64,000 bases of DNA from Kitasatospora sp. NBC_00240. GTDB taxonomy: Bacteria; Actinomycetota; Actinomycetes; Streptomycetales; Streptomycetaceae. The stretch is from NCBI RefSeq assembly GCF_026342405.1, contig NZ_JAPEMU010000002.1:124001-188000 (forward strand). Direction: 5' to 3'. A model generated the notes under the pieces. The model made no database searches. It was not told where the DNA came from and saw only the letters and a program-made list of their open reading frames with translations. Positions 25,970 through 35,396 of this stretch are shown here, piece by piece; position 1 is the first letter of the stretch, and every line of letters starts with the position of its first letter. The translations under genes were made by a program, and so were the position numbers.

Positions 25970-27181
25970 TGGACTTCGAGATTCGCGATCGCTCGGTCAA
26001 CCCGGGGGCACGTGCCCTCACGTTGGAGCGGCGGATCTACCTTCAGCTCGTGCAACAGGGCGTGGAGTACAAGGAGGCGGCCCCGATCGTGGGAGTCGAC
26101 CCGCGGACGGGCCGGAGGTGGCGCAACGGACGCAACGCGTCAGGCGGCACCGTCGCGGCACTGCCGATCGACACGTCAGGGGAGTCACCGAAGCCTTCGG
26201 CGACTCCCCTGGCCGGCGCATCCAGGTATCTCCGCGAGGCCGACCGCATCCACATGGCCGACCGGCTGCGAGAGAAGGCCACGGTCCGCGCCACGCTGCC
26301 GAATTGGGACGAAGCCCCTCCACGATCAGCCGCGAGATCCGCCGCAATCGACATCCGGTCAACGCCCACTACCGACCCCCTGCCGCCCAGGCCCGCGCTG
26401 CCCGCCCGCCGGCCTCGCCCCAAGCCCGGCAAGATCGGCCAGAACAGCGAACTACGGGACTTCATCCAGGACCACCTGACCTTGCGGTGGAGCCCAGAGC
26501 AGATCTGCCACATTCTTCGCCTACGGTTTCCCGACCGGCCGGACATGCACGTGACCCACAAGACGGTCTACCAGGCCCTCTACGCCCAGGGCCGTGGAGA
26601 CCTCCTGCGGGAGCTGACCCGGGCACTGCGGACAGGCCGCGCCCGCCGCCGCCACCGCACGGCAAACAAGCGCCTGCCCCGCGCCGTCCGGGACATGGCC
26701 ATGATCGGCGAGCGGCCCGCAGAGGCCGCCGACCGCGCGATGCCGCTGCATCTTCCCGCCGGCCACAGCGCAGCCCAAACCCGCAACGCTCTCATCGACA
26801 TCATGAAGACGCTCCCGCCGCACGTGCGGCGGGAGCGTCTTCACCTGGGACCAGGGCTCGGAGATGGCCACCCACCGTGCGTTCACCATCGCCACCGATG
26901 CCCCGTCTACTTCTAACCCGGCGAACCCGTGGCAGCGAGGCTCCGATGAGAACACCAACGGCCTGCTCCGGCAGTACTTCCCCAAGGACACCGACCTGTC
27001 CGGACACACCCGCCACGAGCTGGACGCCGTCGCTGCCGAACTCAACAGCCGCCCACGCAAGACGCTCGACCGGGAAACCCCAGCCGAGCGCCTGTCTACT
27101 CGCGGCCTGATCAACCGACCCAGTGTTGCCCCTCGAATTCGCCTCAACCGACGGACCGTCACGAAAGATCGAGGTCAGTGA
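25970..27181 (+). pseudogene. IS30-family transposase, broken
   Basis: An IS30-type transposase in pieces. The N-terminal HTH is LERRIYLQLVQQGVEYKEAA. Frameshifts fall near 26305 and 26385 around PSTISREIRRNRHPVNAHYR. The middle part is LRWSPEQICHILRLRFPD...HKTVYQALYAQGRGDL, and the C-terminal part NPANPWQRGSDENTNGLLRQ has the last catalytic Glu. An in-frame deletion after AEAADRAMP removes the GHWEGDL block that holds the first catalytic Asp. A one-base insertion at the palindrome 26804-26843 breaks the frame again. It is certainly inactive. Confidence 0.85.
26804..26843. repeat. Perfect 40-bp palindrome inside the IS30 remnant
   Basis: TGAAGACGCTCCCGCCGCAC is followed immediately by its exact complement, with no loop. 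In the uninterrupted transposase frame (MKTLPPHVRR, then S-V-x-T-W-D-Q-G) one G of the right arm is surplus. Without it the two arms would differ by one base. Confidence 0.9.
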
Positions 27182-27221
27182 GTACACACGGGTGCGCCTG
27201 GCTTTCCGCCGGTTGGGAGGT

Positions 27222-28409
27222 CTACTCGCACTGCTCGCTGCCGCCACTGTAGCGGTAACCGAGTGTTCGGATAGCCTCGAGCATGCTCGGCGAGGCCTTG
27301 ATTCCGGCCTTATCGAAGGGCTGCAGGATGTCGCCCGCCGAATTCATCGGGTATCCTGAAGCCGGTTCATAAGTGCTTCCGCAGTGGGTGCCCTGCCACT
27401 TATCCCACAGCCGGTCGACGTTGGCGTGGTTGAGGAAGAAGACCGGGTCGTTGGGCGAGACGGATATCTGCATCATGGTTCCCTTGAGCAGCTGCCCATC
27501 TGCGGTGAACCCGAGGAGACCCCCAGCCCAGGTATGCGCAGAGTTGTGCATCTTTGGAGGAATACTCAGATCGAACTCCTGCTCCATCACGCCGTCCGCC
27601 GAGCAGCTCGTCTTGGTTACTCCGCCCGGAGACCACCCTTCAAGGGCGTTGCGGAAGCTCACACTTGTATCGCTGTCAGTGTTGTAGGGTGCGGCGTCGT
27701 AGCGTGGAGCTGCCAGGGCTGCGTTCACGTCGGCCGCTGTCGGCAAGCTCGTGAAAGGAGCCGCTCCCATGTTACGCGTGATGTATTCGGTAGCCGACTC
27801 AGTTTCCTGGCCCATCGGATTGATGTTCAATTTCCACTGGCCCTGCCGGAAGGGTCCGGTGGTGACTGCGAAGCCCTTACTCGGGTCACCGTTCCCGCCC
27901 ATCAGATCGGGTGAGAACACGGCAGCCGTGCTGGCAGGATCGGTCCAGTCCCAGTAAGGCACGGAGATGGACTTGCCGCTGACCTGGTCCAGGGCGCGCT
28001 CGAAGAGCCTTAGGTAGAGGCGGTGCCACGGAAGGAAGATGGGCCCGGAGTGACCCATCATCATGGGCATTGCCATCATGGGATCGCTGGGATCGCAGGT
28101 CATGAGCGATCTGTGCCACGCTACGAACTGATCGTAGTAGCTCAGATTTGAGTCGTAGGGGGATGGAGTTGCCTTCAATTTCAACAGCGCATCGACGAAA
28201 TCCTTCTTTTCCTTGGCCGACAGGTCCTTTGCATTCTTGCGCACAAGAACGCCCTTCCCGGAAAGGTCGAACGACGACGGGCCCTCGCTCGCCGACGCGG
28301 GTCCGGACGCGGGCAATGCGGAGCCAGCGATCAGCGCAACCGAAGCGGCCAAGAGCAGCAGACGTCGGCGCGCTTGTGTGAGTTCAGGAAACGCACGTCT
28401 CATTGACAT
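27222..28409 (-). CDS. Secreted tyrosinase-family copper oxidase
   Basis: A 395-residue type-3 copper protein with an N-terminal export signal (ARRRLLLLAASVALIAGS) ending near ASA-SEG. CuA ligands are H99 (VAWHRS), H120 (MGHSGP) and H129 (LPWHRLYLRLFE). CuB ligands are H288 and H292 (KMHNSAHTW) and H328 (FFLNHANVDRLWDKW). PYWDWTDPAS is also conserved. A Met-rich run, MMAMPMMMGH, leads directly into the second CuA His. The protein is about 120 residues longer than MelC2, and no MelC1 caddie gene is next to it. It carries its own signal peptide. The substrate (phenol, o-aminophenol or tyrosine residue) cannot be told. The ATG at 28409 has GGAG six to seven bases upstream. It is flanked by IS remnants on both sides. 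Confidence 0.88.
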   Translation of the reverse strand: MSMRRAFPELTQARRRLLLLAASVALIAGSALPASGPASASEGPSSFDLSGKGVLVRKNAKDLSAKEKKDFVDALLKLKATPSPYDSNLSYYDQFVAWHRSLMTCDPSDPMMAMPMMMGHSGPIFLPWHRLYLRLFERALDQVSGKSISVPYWDWTDPASTAAVFSPDLMGGNGDPSKGFAVTTGPFRQGQWKLNINPMGQETESATEYITRNMGAAPFTSLPTAADVNAALAAPRYDAAPYNTDSDTSVSFRNALEGWSPGGVTKTSCSADGVMEQEFDLSIPPKMHNSAHTWAGGLLGFTADGQLLKGTMMQISVSPNDPVFFLNHANVDRLWDKWQGTHCGSTYEPASGYPMNSAGDILQPFDKAGIKASPSMLEAIRTLGYRYSGGSEQCE

Positions 28410-28626
28410 TGATGGCTCCGTTTCGTGGGCATTTTCACGGCATGCTCCAGTTCCTCGAATGCAATCAGCGTGAGGTTCCCCGAGATGCGGCGGGAGGTGA
28501 CAGTGGGTGTCAGGCGACCGGTTTGCAGCGGCTGCGTGGTGACATTGAGCGCTCCGCAGACGAAGAACGTCAAGAAGTCGGGGGCGCGCGGTGAATTAGT
28601 TGGGCCCCTGGACCCAATGCGATCGG

Positions 28627-28665
28627 GTTACGCCCAGTGATGGCGACCTGTAAAGCTGGCGTAAC
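28627..28665. promoter_or_regulatory. Inverted repeat upstream of tyrosinase
   Basis: GTTACGCC (28627-28634) and GGCGTAAC (28658-28665) are a perfect 8-bp inverted repeat with a 23-nt gap, about 220 bases upstream of the tyrosinase start and 22 bases before the ISAs1 end. It may be an operator or a chance hairpin. Confidence 0.3.
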
Positions 28666-28686
28666 TTGATAGGGTCTGGTTGAGGG

Positions 28687-28705
28687 CAGGGCTGTTTCAA
28701 AGTCC
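28687..28705 (+). repeat. Left terminal inverted repeat of ISAs1 element
   Basis: Nineteen bases, exact inverse complement of 29861-29879. Confidence 0.9.
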
Positions 28706-28861
28706 CGGCGATCAGGTGAACGTGCAGGTCACGGGCGCGTGAAGGAGGGGCCTCGGGCCGTTGCGCGTGCATCGAGACTCCGGTTGAAGGTATGACCTTG
28801 CCAGTCGCCCTGAACCGGAGCCTCGATGTGCCGCCGGTCTGCCATCGTCTGTCTCGTCAAG

Positions 28862-29820
28862 TAGCCTGTCCGTCAACCCGACGGTGGTGTCGGGCTGGTG
28901 GACAGGCTTGCGGTGCTGCCCGATCCGCGCGATCGGCGCGGACGGCGTCACCCGTTGCCGGGTGTGCTGCTGGTCGCTGCTTCGGCGGTCCTGGCCGGCG
29001 CCCGCTCCTTCCGGGCGATCGGGCAGTGGGCGGCGGCCGCGCCCCAGCACGCCCTCACCCGACTCGACGCCCGGACAGTGGGCCTGCTCGGGGTGCGGTC
29101 GCCCCGAGCGCGGCCACGATCCGCAGGGTGATCGGCGCGGTGTGCCCCGGTGGCCTTGCCGAGCTGACAGGCGATGATCCGACCGGGGCCGAGTCGCTCC
29201 CGGTGGACGGCAAGTCCGCCCGACGAGACGCCACCTCACACCCGGGCGTGGCCACGCCCGGTTCCTGGTCGAGGAGAAGAAGGCGCACTACCTGCTGATG
29301 GCGAAGGCGAACCAGCCCGTCCTGCATGCCCGCTGCGGTCGCTGCCCTGCTGCCGGGTGACCGCCCGTCACTACCAGCGCGGACGTGGGCACGGCCGCCG
29401 CGAGACCCGGGCCACGCACGTGCTGACCGACCGACCTCGGCCTCGACTTCCCGTACACCGTCCAGGCCGCGAAGATCACCCGCTACCGCACCGACTCCAA
29501 GACCGGCCGCCTCACCCGGCAGACCGTCTACGCCATCACCGACCTGACCCACCACCAGGCCTCACCGGATCGGGGCGCTCGCCCGCTCACAGTGGACCAT
29601 CGAGAACCGGCTGCACCCGTCCGCGACACCGATTTCCGCGAGGCCGCTCCCCCAGCCTCCAGCCGGGAGGTACCCCCACGAAGATACGCACAGACGCGGC
29701 CCCGAGAACATGGCCACCCCGCGCAACCTGGGCAATCACCCTCCGCCGACACCGCCACACCAGCATCGCCGCTGGCCTCCGCCACGCCCCCTACAAGCCG
29801 TCTACCCGGCCGCTCGACCT
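28862..29820 (+). pseudogene. ISAs1-family transposase, multiple frameshifts
   Basis: Fragments in all three frames follow the ISAs1 order: LPDPRDRRGRRHPLPGVLL, SAVLAGARSFRAIGQWAA, ATIRRVIGAVCPGGL, LPVDGKSAR, then FLVEEKKAHYLLMAKANQP and ITRYRTDSKTGRLTRQTVYA. The catalytic DGK motif survives but the frame is broken at least four times. Confidence 0.75.
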
Positions 29821-29860
29821 GCCCGCACATCCCCTGACCAGGTCATTTACACGATCAGCA

Positions 29861-29879
29861 GGACTTTGAAACAGCCCTG
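29861..29879 (-). repeat. Right terminal inverted repeat of ISAs1 element
   Basis: Nineteen bases, exact inverse complement of 28687-28705. Confidence 0.9.
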
Positions 29880-29883
29880 ACCG

Positions 29884-30169
29884 GCTGACCCATCAGTGCG
29901 CAGCTCTCCCAGGATCAGGCTGTCGCCTATGCCCTGGGGGAGGAGACCGATACCGGCGCCACGCAGTCGGAGGGGGAGGAACCGGCGCGTTGACCCAGCG
30001 GGAATGGCAGATAGCCAAGCTGCTCGCCGAAGGGCTGTCCAACAAGGAGACCGCCGAACGGCTGGTGATCACCCAGCGCACTGCCGAGACTCACGTCGCC
30101 GACATTCTCACCAAACTCGACTGCACCTCCCGGTCACAGGTGGCCGTCTGGGTCACCGGACATCGGTAG
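29884..30169 (+). pseudogene. C-terminal HTH remnant of a LuxR-type ATPase regulator
   Basis: DQAVAYALGEETDTG, then LTQREWQIAKLLAEGLSNKE, TAERLVITQRTAETHVADIL and TKLDCTSRSQVAVWV before a stop at 30169. This is the same linker and LuxR HTH that ends the intact regulator at 45.8-48.1 kb (there YALGEETSG...FTQREKQVIQMLAEGLSN). A frameshift near 29990 separates the linker from the HTH. The ATPase and repeat parts are absent, so this is a relic truncated on its left by the ISAs1 element. Confidence 0.75.
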
Positions 30170-30358
30170 TCCGAGCGGACATCGTGGATGCCGGGCCGGT
30201 GGCCGTCGCCGTAGACCTCATGGCGGCCTGCGTCGACGGCCTGCTTCTCCACGGTCCGGACCCGCTGTCCGTCCTCGGCCACGATTGCGATGTGAACCGG
30301 CTGCGCCGTGCTGCCCGCGCCGGACACCCGGGAGTCGCGGGGAGAAAGAACCCGGCCG

Positions 30359-33247
30359 CTACTTCGGCAGAAGTTCCGCCGCGACCTTGGCGTCCTGTGC
30401 CATTTCGTTTGCGGGCCGGCGGTGGGCCTGCACAGCCAGCTCGACTCTCGACGCGACGCCGAGTTTGGCGAAGACGGCGGACAGATGGAACTGAACGGTC
30501 CTCGGTGAGAGGTACATCCGCGTGCCGATGTCCGGATTCGAGCGGCCGTCGGCCACGTGTCGGACGATGGTGCGCTCGGTCTCGGTGAGCGCCGGCCAAC
30601 CCGTGCGGGGCTGCTCCTCGACGCGTCGCCTGGAACGGATGCCGAGCGCGGCGAGCGCCTCCTCGGCGCGGAGCGCGTCCCATCGGGCGTCGAGCCGCTC
30701 GTACAGCTCCAGGGCCCGGTGGAGGGTCTGGCGTGCGGGCCCGGCCTCGCCCCGGCGGCCCAGGACCCGTGCTGCGCACTCGAAGGCGTAGGCCTCGTTG
30801 AGGACATGGCCGGTGGTGCGGAAGCAGTCGGCCGAATCCCGGAGAACGTCCGCCTCCCCACGGAGCAGACCCACACCGAGCAGGGCCGTTCCGCGGGCAT
30901 TCGAGGGTCGGGTGCCGGCTCCGGCCGTCAGCACGGCCGTGAGTCTTCGAAGCCGGTCGGTGTCCTCCAGATCCGCCGCCAGCCGGAGGGCGTCGGCGCA
31001 CAGCCGGTACAGGAACGGCTGTCCCACACCCCCGGCACCGGACTGCCACATCTCGAAGAGCAGGTCGAGCGCCTTCTCGGGCTTCCCTTGCGCCTCCCAG
31101 GTAAGAGCCCGTGCCCAGCGGCGCAGGAACTCGTAGTAGCTGCCGCCGATGCTGTCATCGGGATGCTCCATGAGCTCGGCGTACGTCCCCGGGTCACCCC
31201 GGTGGACCGCGATCAGAGCGGCCTGGCTGCTCAGTGCCCCGCCCATGCCGAGCGGATCCACGGTCTCCCGGCCCGCGTTGACCTCGGCGAGGGCGTCGTC
31301 CCAGCGGCCCTCGATGAATCCCAGGCGAGCCTTGCCCAGGTGGTACCAGGTCAGCAGGGGGCAGCCGCCGGGTCCGGTGTGGCGCAGTCCCCGATCGAAG
31401 GCCTGGTGGGCCTCGTCGACGCGGTCCAACTCGATGAGTGCGAGGCCCCGGATGAAGTGCGGTGCGATGGGCAATTCCGGGCGTATGTGCTGGTTGCCGA
31501 GCATGGTGGCGGCGCGGTCCGCGAGCTCCAGCGCCTCAGTGGGGTGCAGGCTCGCCAGGCTGCTCAGTGCTTGCACGGCCACCCCGTGGGCGGCCACATA
31601 GAGGTCGCCCCGCAGGCCCGCCGCCACCGTGCGTCGTGCTGCCGACTCGACGTCGTCGAAGCGCCGCAGCGCGAGGTTGCACTGCGCGGTGAGTGCCTCG
31701 AACCGGGCGTCGTCCGGTGCGTGTTCGAGGGCCTTGCGGGCCTCCTCGACAGCCGTCTCGTAGTGATGCTGCTGATAGGCGCTCTGGGCCAGCACCCAGC
31801 GCAGTTCGGCTTCTTCGACGGGGAGGCAACCGGAAGCCAGGGCTGTCCGGGCCAGGTCCATGGCGCGGCCGGGTTCTCCCAGCCGGAGCAGGACCGCGGC
31901 AAGCTCCGCGCGGAAGGTCGATGCGAGGGTGGCGTCGGAGCCCACCGACTCCAGCGCTCGTTCGAGCAGCTCCGCGGCTACCAGCGGGGCCCGCATTCCC
32001 AATGCGTGCACCACGGCGGACAGCCAGGCCAGGGACTGGGGGGCCAGGGAGCCGCCGCCTCGGAGCAGGTACTCGGCCGCCCGCTCGGGCGGCGCGCCCG
32101 CAGCCGCGAGAGCCTGCCCCGCTTGGCGCCGGAGCGCGGAACGGACGGACGGTGTAACGCCCGCGACGAGCAGCTGTCGGACCACCCCGTGCCGGAACGA
32201 AAGGCTGTCCCTGCGGTTCTCCAGGACGCCGCCGTCCACCGCTTCGGCGAACGCCTCCCACACTTTGGTGACCGGCTGGCCGAGGATCAGGGACAGTTCC
32301 CACAGGTCCACGCGCGGGCCCAGAACAGCGGCCGTCCTCAGCGCCTCCCTGGCGCTGGGGGGGAAGGCCTCCAGACTCCGCAGGATCACCTCCGCCACGA
32401 CCTCGGGAATCCCGGTGGTGGCGTTCCTGGCGTCGCCCGCGGCCGAATCGACGTCCGTGGTCGCGTCGACGTCCGTGCAGTCCCCCGCCGCATGGATCTC
32501 GCCGTACGTGTTGAAGGCGCGCACCATCTCGATGACGAACAGCGGGTTTCCTCCGGCGGCGGTCAGTCGGTCCAGCAGGACGGGGCCGGGCCGGGACTCC
32601 AGCAGCTCGCCGGCCAGCCTGGAGACATCCTCCTGCCCGAGCGGGCTCAGGTGGAGCGTCCGCGCAGCGCCGTCCTCAAAGCCCTGGAGCATCTCGGGCC
32701 GATCAGTGCGGCGGGCCGAGGGCAGCGTCAGGCCGAGCAGCACCGGCAGATGGTGGAGGGCGCGTTGCAGGCGGCCGAGCACCGCGAGGCTGAAGTCGTC
32801 GGCCCACTGCGCGTCGTCCAGCAGCATCACCACCGGCCCGTCGGCGCACCAGTCCTCCAGGAGGGCCTGGACGTTCTCGGCGACGGTGAACTCCCGGTGG
32901 AGGGGGGTGGATCCCGCGTCGCCCCGCAGTGATGCCCGCAGTGAGGAGATCTGGTCTCGTGCGGCGTCGTCGGCGGAGGAGGACAGGCAATCAAGGAGGG
33001 CCTGGAACGGTACGCGTCGCTCGAGTTCGTTCGCCGCGCTGTATAGCACCCTGACGTGCGCGCTGCGGCACTGGGCCGCGAAGGTCTCGAACAGGGCGGT
33101 CTTCCCGATCCCTGCTTCACCTTGGACCAGTACCGACTGCCCGCACCCGCCCTGCGTGGTGTCGCGGAGCCTGCCCAGCTCGGCCAGCTCCTGGTCGCGG
33201 CCGAACAGTCGTGTAGCCGTTTCGAGGGTGGTGCCCGTGTCAGCCAT
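30359..33247 (-). CDS. Large ATP-binding LuxR-family (LAL/MalT-like) regulator
   Basis: A 962-residue LAL regulator. The N-terminal STAND ATPase has Walker A GEAGIGKT (43-50) and Walker B VVMLLDDAQWAD. A long helical TPR-like middle (about 400-880) follows, and then a C-terminal LuxR HTH (LTETERTIVRHVADGRSNPD, IGTRMYLSPRTVQFHLSAVF, about 895-955). Length is normal for the family. Its start codon overlaps the stop of the upstream ATPase gene by 8 bases, so the two are coupled. LAL proteins in Streptomyces often activate biosynthetic or sugar-use genes, and the divergent genes at 34.8-40.3 kb are plausible targets. Confidence 0.92.
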   Translation of the reverse strand: MADTGTTLETATRLFGRDQELAELGRLRDTTQGGCGQSVLVQGEAGIGKTALFETFAAQCRSAHVRVLYSAANELERRVPFQALLDCLSSSADDAARDQISSLRASLRGDAGSTPLHREFTVAENVQALLEDWCADGPVVMLLDDAQWADDFSLAVLGRLQRALHHLPVLLGLTLPSARRTDRPEMLQGFEDGAARTLHLSPLGQEDVSRLAGELLESRPGPVLLDRLTAAGGNPLFVIEMVRAFNTYGEIHAAGDCTDVDATTDVDSAAGDARNATTGIPEVVAEVILRSLEAFPPSAREALRTAAVLGPRVDLWELSLILGQPVTKVWEAFAEAVDGGVLENRRDSLSFRHGVVRQLLVAGVTPSVRSALRRQAGQALAAAGAPPERAAEYLLRGGGSLAPQSLAWLSAVVHALGMRAPLVAAELLERALESVGSDATLASTFRAELAAVLLRLGEPGRAMDLARTALASGCLPVEEAELRWVLAQSAYQQHHYETAVEEARKALEHAPDDARFEALTAQCNLALRRFDDVESAARRTVAAGLRGDLYVAAHGVAVQALSSLASLHPTEALELADRAATMLGNQHIRPELPIAPHFIRGLALIELDRVDEAHQAFDRGLRHTGPGGCPLLTWYHLGKARLGFIEGRWDDALAEVNAGRETVDPLGMGGALSSQAALIAVHRGDPGTYAELMEHPDDSIGGSYYEFLRRWARALTWEAQGKPEKALDLLFEMWQSGAGGVGQPFLYRLCADALRLAADLEDTDRLRRLTAVLTAGAGTRPSNARGTALLGVGLLRGEADVLRDSADCFRTTGHVLNEAYAFECAARVLGRRGEAGPARQTLHRALELYERLDARWDALRAEEALAALGIRSRRRVEEQPRTGWPALTETERTIVRHVADGRSNPDIGTRMYLSPRTVQFHLSAVFAKLGVASRVELAVQAHRRPANEMAQDAKVAAELLPK

Positions 33248-34349
33248 GTCGTTCCCAGCTCCGAGTATTTCGTGTGCTGTCGATCTGGAGGCGCAGCGCG
33301 GTGCGTACGGTCGCGGGCAGTGCGAGGAGCAGGGCCCGGTGCAGGAGGCGGTGGCGGAAGGCCAGTTCGTCTCCGTGGTGATGCAGTACTCCGTGGGTGA
33401 TGGCCTCGTCAGCTGCGTTGAGGACTTCCGGGGTGGTTATGCGGAGTGCGGTGGCGAGTTCGTCCAGTGCTGCGGTGGGTCCGAGGACGGCCATCACTTC
33501 GAGGAGGTCGCGGGTGTGGTCGGGCAGCGGGTCCAGTTCGCGCAGGAGTGCTGCGAGGAGCTCCGGCGGGAGGCCGTCGGGCTCGTCAGCTTCTGCGGCC
33601 AGCGCGATGACGTAGCGCGCGATGCCTTCCGCCGGGGCGAGCCGGGCGGGCGGTACCGGTGCGCCGGCCGTCGCCCGGGCGAGCTGCGCCACGGAGCCTT
33701 CGTCGAGCCGGCCCAGCCGGATGCCGGTCCAGTGGGGCCCGCGCAGGTGCTGCCGCGTCGCCACCACGACCAGCAGCGGTGCCCCGGCAGCTGCCATGGC
33801 GGTCAGTACATCCAGGCTCTGCGCATCCGCCCACTGCGCGTCGTCCAGCAGGATGGCCACGGGGCCACCTCCGGCGGTTCGACGCACGGACGCCGCGACC
33901 GTCCCGGCGATCCGGTCTGTGACCTGGCCGGAAGCGCCCTGCCCCCGGCCCAGGGCCGCCAGCGCCCGCTCCGTGAACCGACCGCCCATGCAGGACGACA
34001 GCGCCGCCAAAGCAATGCCCTGCTCAAGCGGCAGCGCCGCACCCCGGAAGACCCTCACCCCAGCTCCACGGCATTCGAAGGCCAACGCGTCGAGGAGTAG
34101 GGACTTCCCCACACCCGCAACTCCCTCGACCGCGATCGCGCTGCCCCGGCCCACACCCAGGGAAGCCGCCGCCCCCTGAAGCTGCGCCAATTCCGTTCCC
34201 CGACCGATCAGTGCGGGTCGGCCGATCGATTGGTCGCCCTTGCCCGGGATCCGAAGGCCGGTGAACCCGAGCGGGACGTACTGCCTGGTGGGGGGAGCCA
34301 CGTAGGTCGAGTGCCTGCGGGGCGACAGAACCTGAGTCTGAGTGGTCAC
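33240..34349 (-). CDS. Stand-alone AAA/STAND ATPase lacking a DNA-binding domain
   Basis: A 369-residue protein equal to the N-terminal third of a LAL regulator. Walker A is GVAGVGKSLL, Walker B VAILLDDAQWADAQSLDVL, then ATRQHLRGPHW and winged-helix-like LLEVMAVLGPTAALDELA. It stops in an 8-base overlap with the next gene, the full-length LAL regulator. I start it at the GTG at 34349, with AGGAGA five bases upstream; an in-frame upstream extension has no domain. It may form mixed oligomers with its neighbour or hold it inactive. Alternatively the pair is a duplicated gene whose first copy lost its C-terminus. Confidence 0.82.
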   Translation of the reverse strand: MTTQTQVLSPRRHSTYVAPPTRQYVPLGFTGLRIPGKGDQSIGRPALIGRGTELAQLQGAAASLGVGRGSAIAVEGVAGVGKSLLLDALAFECRGAGVRVFRGAALPLEQGIALAALSSCMGGRFTERALAALGRGQGASGQVTDRIAGTVAASVRRTAGGGPVAILLDDAQWADAQSLDVLTAMAAAGAPLLVVVATRQHLRGPHWTGIRLGRLDEGSVAQLARATAGAPVPPARLAPAEGIARYVIALAAEADEPDGLPPELLAALLRELDPLPDHTRDLLEVMAVLGPTAALDELATALRITTPEVLNAADEAITHGVLHHHGDELAFRHRLLHRALLLALPATVRTALRLQIDSTRNTRSWERHG

Positions 34350-34847
34350 GGATTCTCCTGGCGGCATCGGCGGGACGGGTTTTCCTGACACTCGCCATGC
34401 TGTCTTCCACAGGGGGGGTGCTTCATCGTCGAAGCTACGTAACCCACTACTGAGGTCCTGCGGCCTAGGTACGGCGCAGGGATCGGGCCTACAGACCCAA
34501 ATTCGTACATGCGTTCGGATATGAGCCTGTTCGGAGAGGTCCTGCGTAGGTGCGCCCACCGCGACGACACCCGGTGTCCTCGGCCGGGACCTGTCCGTAA
34601 TCGACGGCCGCTGGGGCCCAGGAGTACTGGTGCTCCGGGCCCAGGCCCCTACCGGGCTCGGCGGAAGCCGGACTAGCCTGCGACGGACCCACCCGGGGAA
34701 GGCCTCCAGAGGCAGTCGCGTGATGCCGGCCGGACCCGGGCAGGGTGGCGACACGTTGCCACCGCCGCACCGCCGCAGGCGTACACCGCATCGGCAGCCG
34801 GCGACACCCCCAGCACATACCGCTCGGTGTCGACCCAGGAGTCCCCC
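34350..34847. promoter_or_regulatory. Divergent promoter region
   Basis: About 500 bases separate the minus-strand ATPase/LAL pair from the plus-strand row beginning at 34848. The part from 34380 to 34530 is relatively AT-rich and should hold the promoters. No clear repeat or conserved operator is seen. Confidence 0.4.
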
Positions 34848-35303
34848 ATGCAACGGAACCTCACACCAGCACCAGTCTCCAGGCCCGGAACGAGCCCGTA
34901 CGGCTCGACGGCCAGACTCATCGCCTGCCGCTCCCAATGGCCCGGGAGCGTGCTCCGCCCCGACGCGCCCGGGTTCGAACAATCGGCGAAAGCATGGCTG
35001 TTCGACATCTGCCCGGCACGCTGGCAGTCCGAGCAACTCTTCCACCGACGCCCGGACGAACTCGCGCGGCTGGTGCGGCTGCACCTCGAAGCGCAGTTGG
35101 GCACCATCCAGGCGGCGCTGCGCCGAACGCGGGGGAGCCGTACATCACCGGACGTACAGGAGCTACTTGAGGTCTACCAGCGGGAGAGCGACTGGGTGGT
35201 CGCCATGCGCGACAGGGTCTGTGCGGTGGAGAGCGCACTCCAGGAACGCCGGGGCAGGATCTCGCAGTCGGACGCCAAGGCCATCAGGCGCGATGGCGGA
35301 TGA
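34848..35303 (+). CDS. Hypothetical protein
   Basis: A 151-residue protein I do not recognise. The ATG at 34848 has AGGAG six bases upstream. The sequence is mixed helical, with Trp-containing segments (FEQSAKAWLFDICPARWQSE, SDWVVAMRDRVCAVESALQE) and no signal peptide or membrane helix. It is the first gene of the row divergent from the LAL pair, 93 bases before the acyltransferase-like gene. Codon composition is normal for the host, so I take it as a real gene. Confidence 0.6.
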   Translation: MQRNLTPAPVSRPGTSPYGSTARLIACRSQWPGSVLRPDAPGFEQSAKAWLFDICPARWQSEQLFHRRPDELARLVRLHLEAQLGTIQAALRRTRGSRTSPDVQELLEVYQRESDWVVAMRDRVCAVESALQERRGRISQSDAKAIRRDGG

Positions 35304-35396
35304 TTCGCGCGGGACCGCGGTGCAGGGTGACGGTGTCCGGCTTCCCGGCGCCGGCCACCCCGCACGACGGGGGCCCGCTACGGAGGAGCACACACC

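Larger units (their letters stand above)
28687..29879 (+). mobile_element. ISAs1-family insertion sequence (decayed)
   Basis: Bounded by perfect 19-bp terminal inverted repeats (CAGGGCTGTTTCAAAGTCC at 28687-28705; its complement at 29861-29879). The 1193-bp body contains a frameshifted ISAs1 transposase. I see no clear target-site duplication. Immediately right of the element lies the C-terminus of a LuxR-type regulator whose front part is missing. Confidence 0.85.

Noticed and set aside
30557..32932. A 791-codon plus-strand frame opposite the LAL regulator
   Set aside because: Gly/Arg/Gln/Leu-rich antisense translation without motifs; the minus strand has Walker and LuxR signatures.
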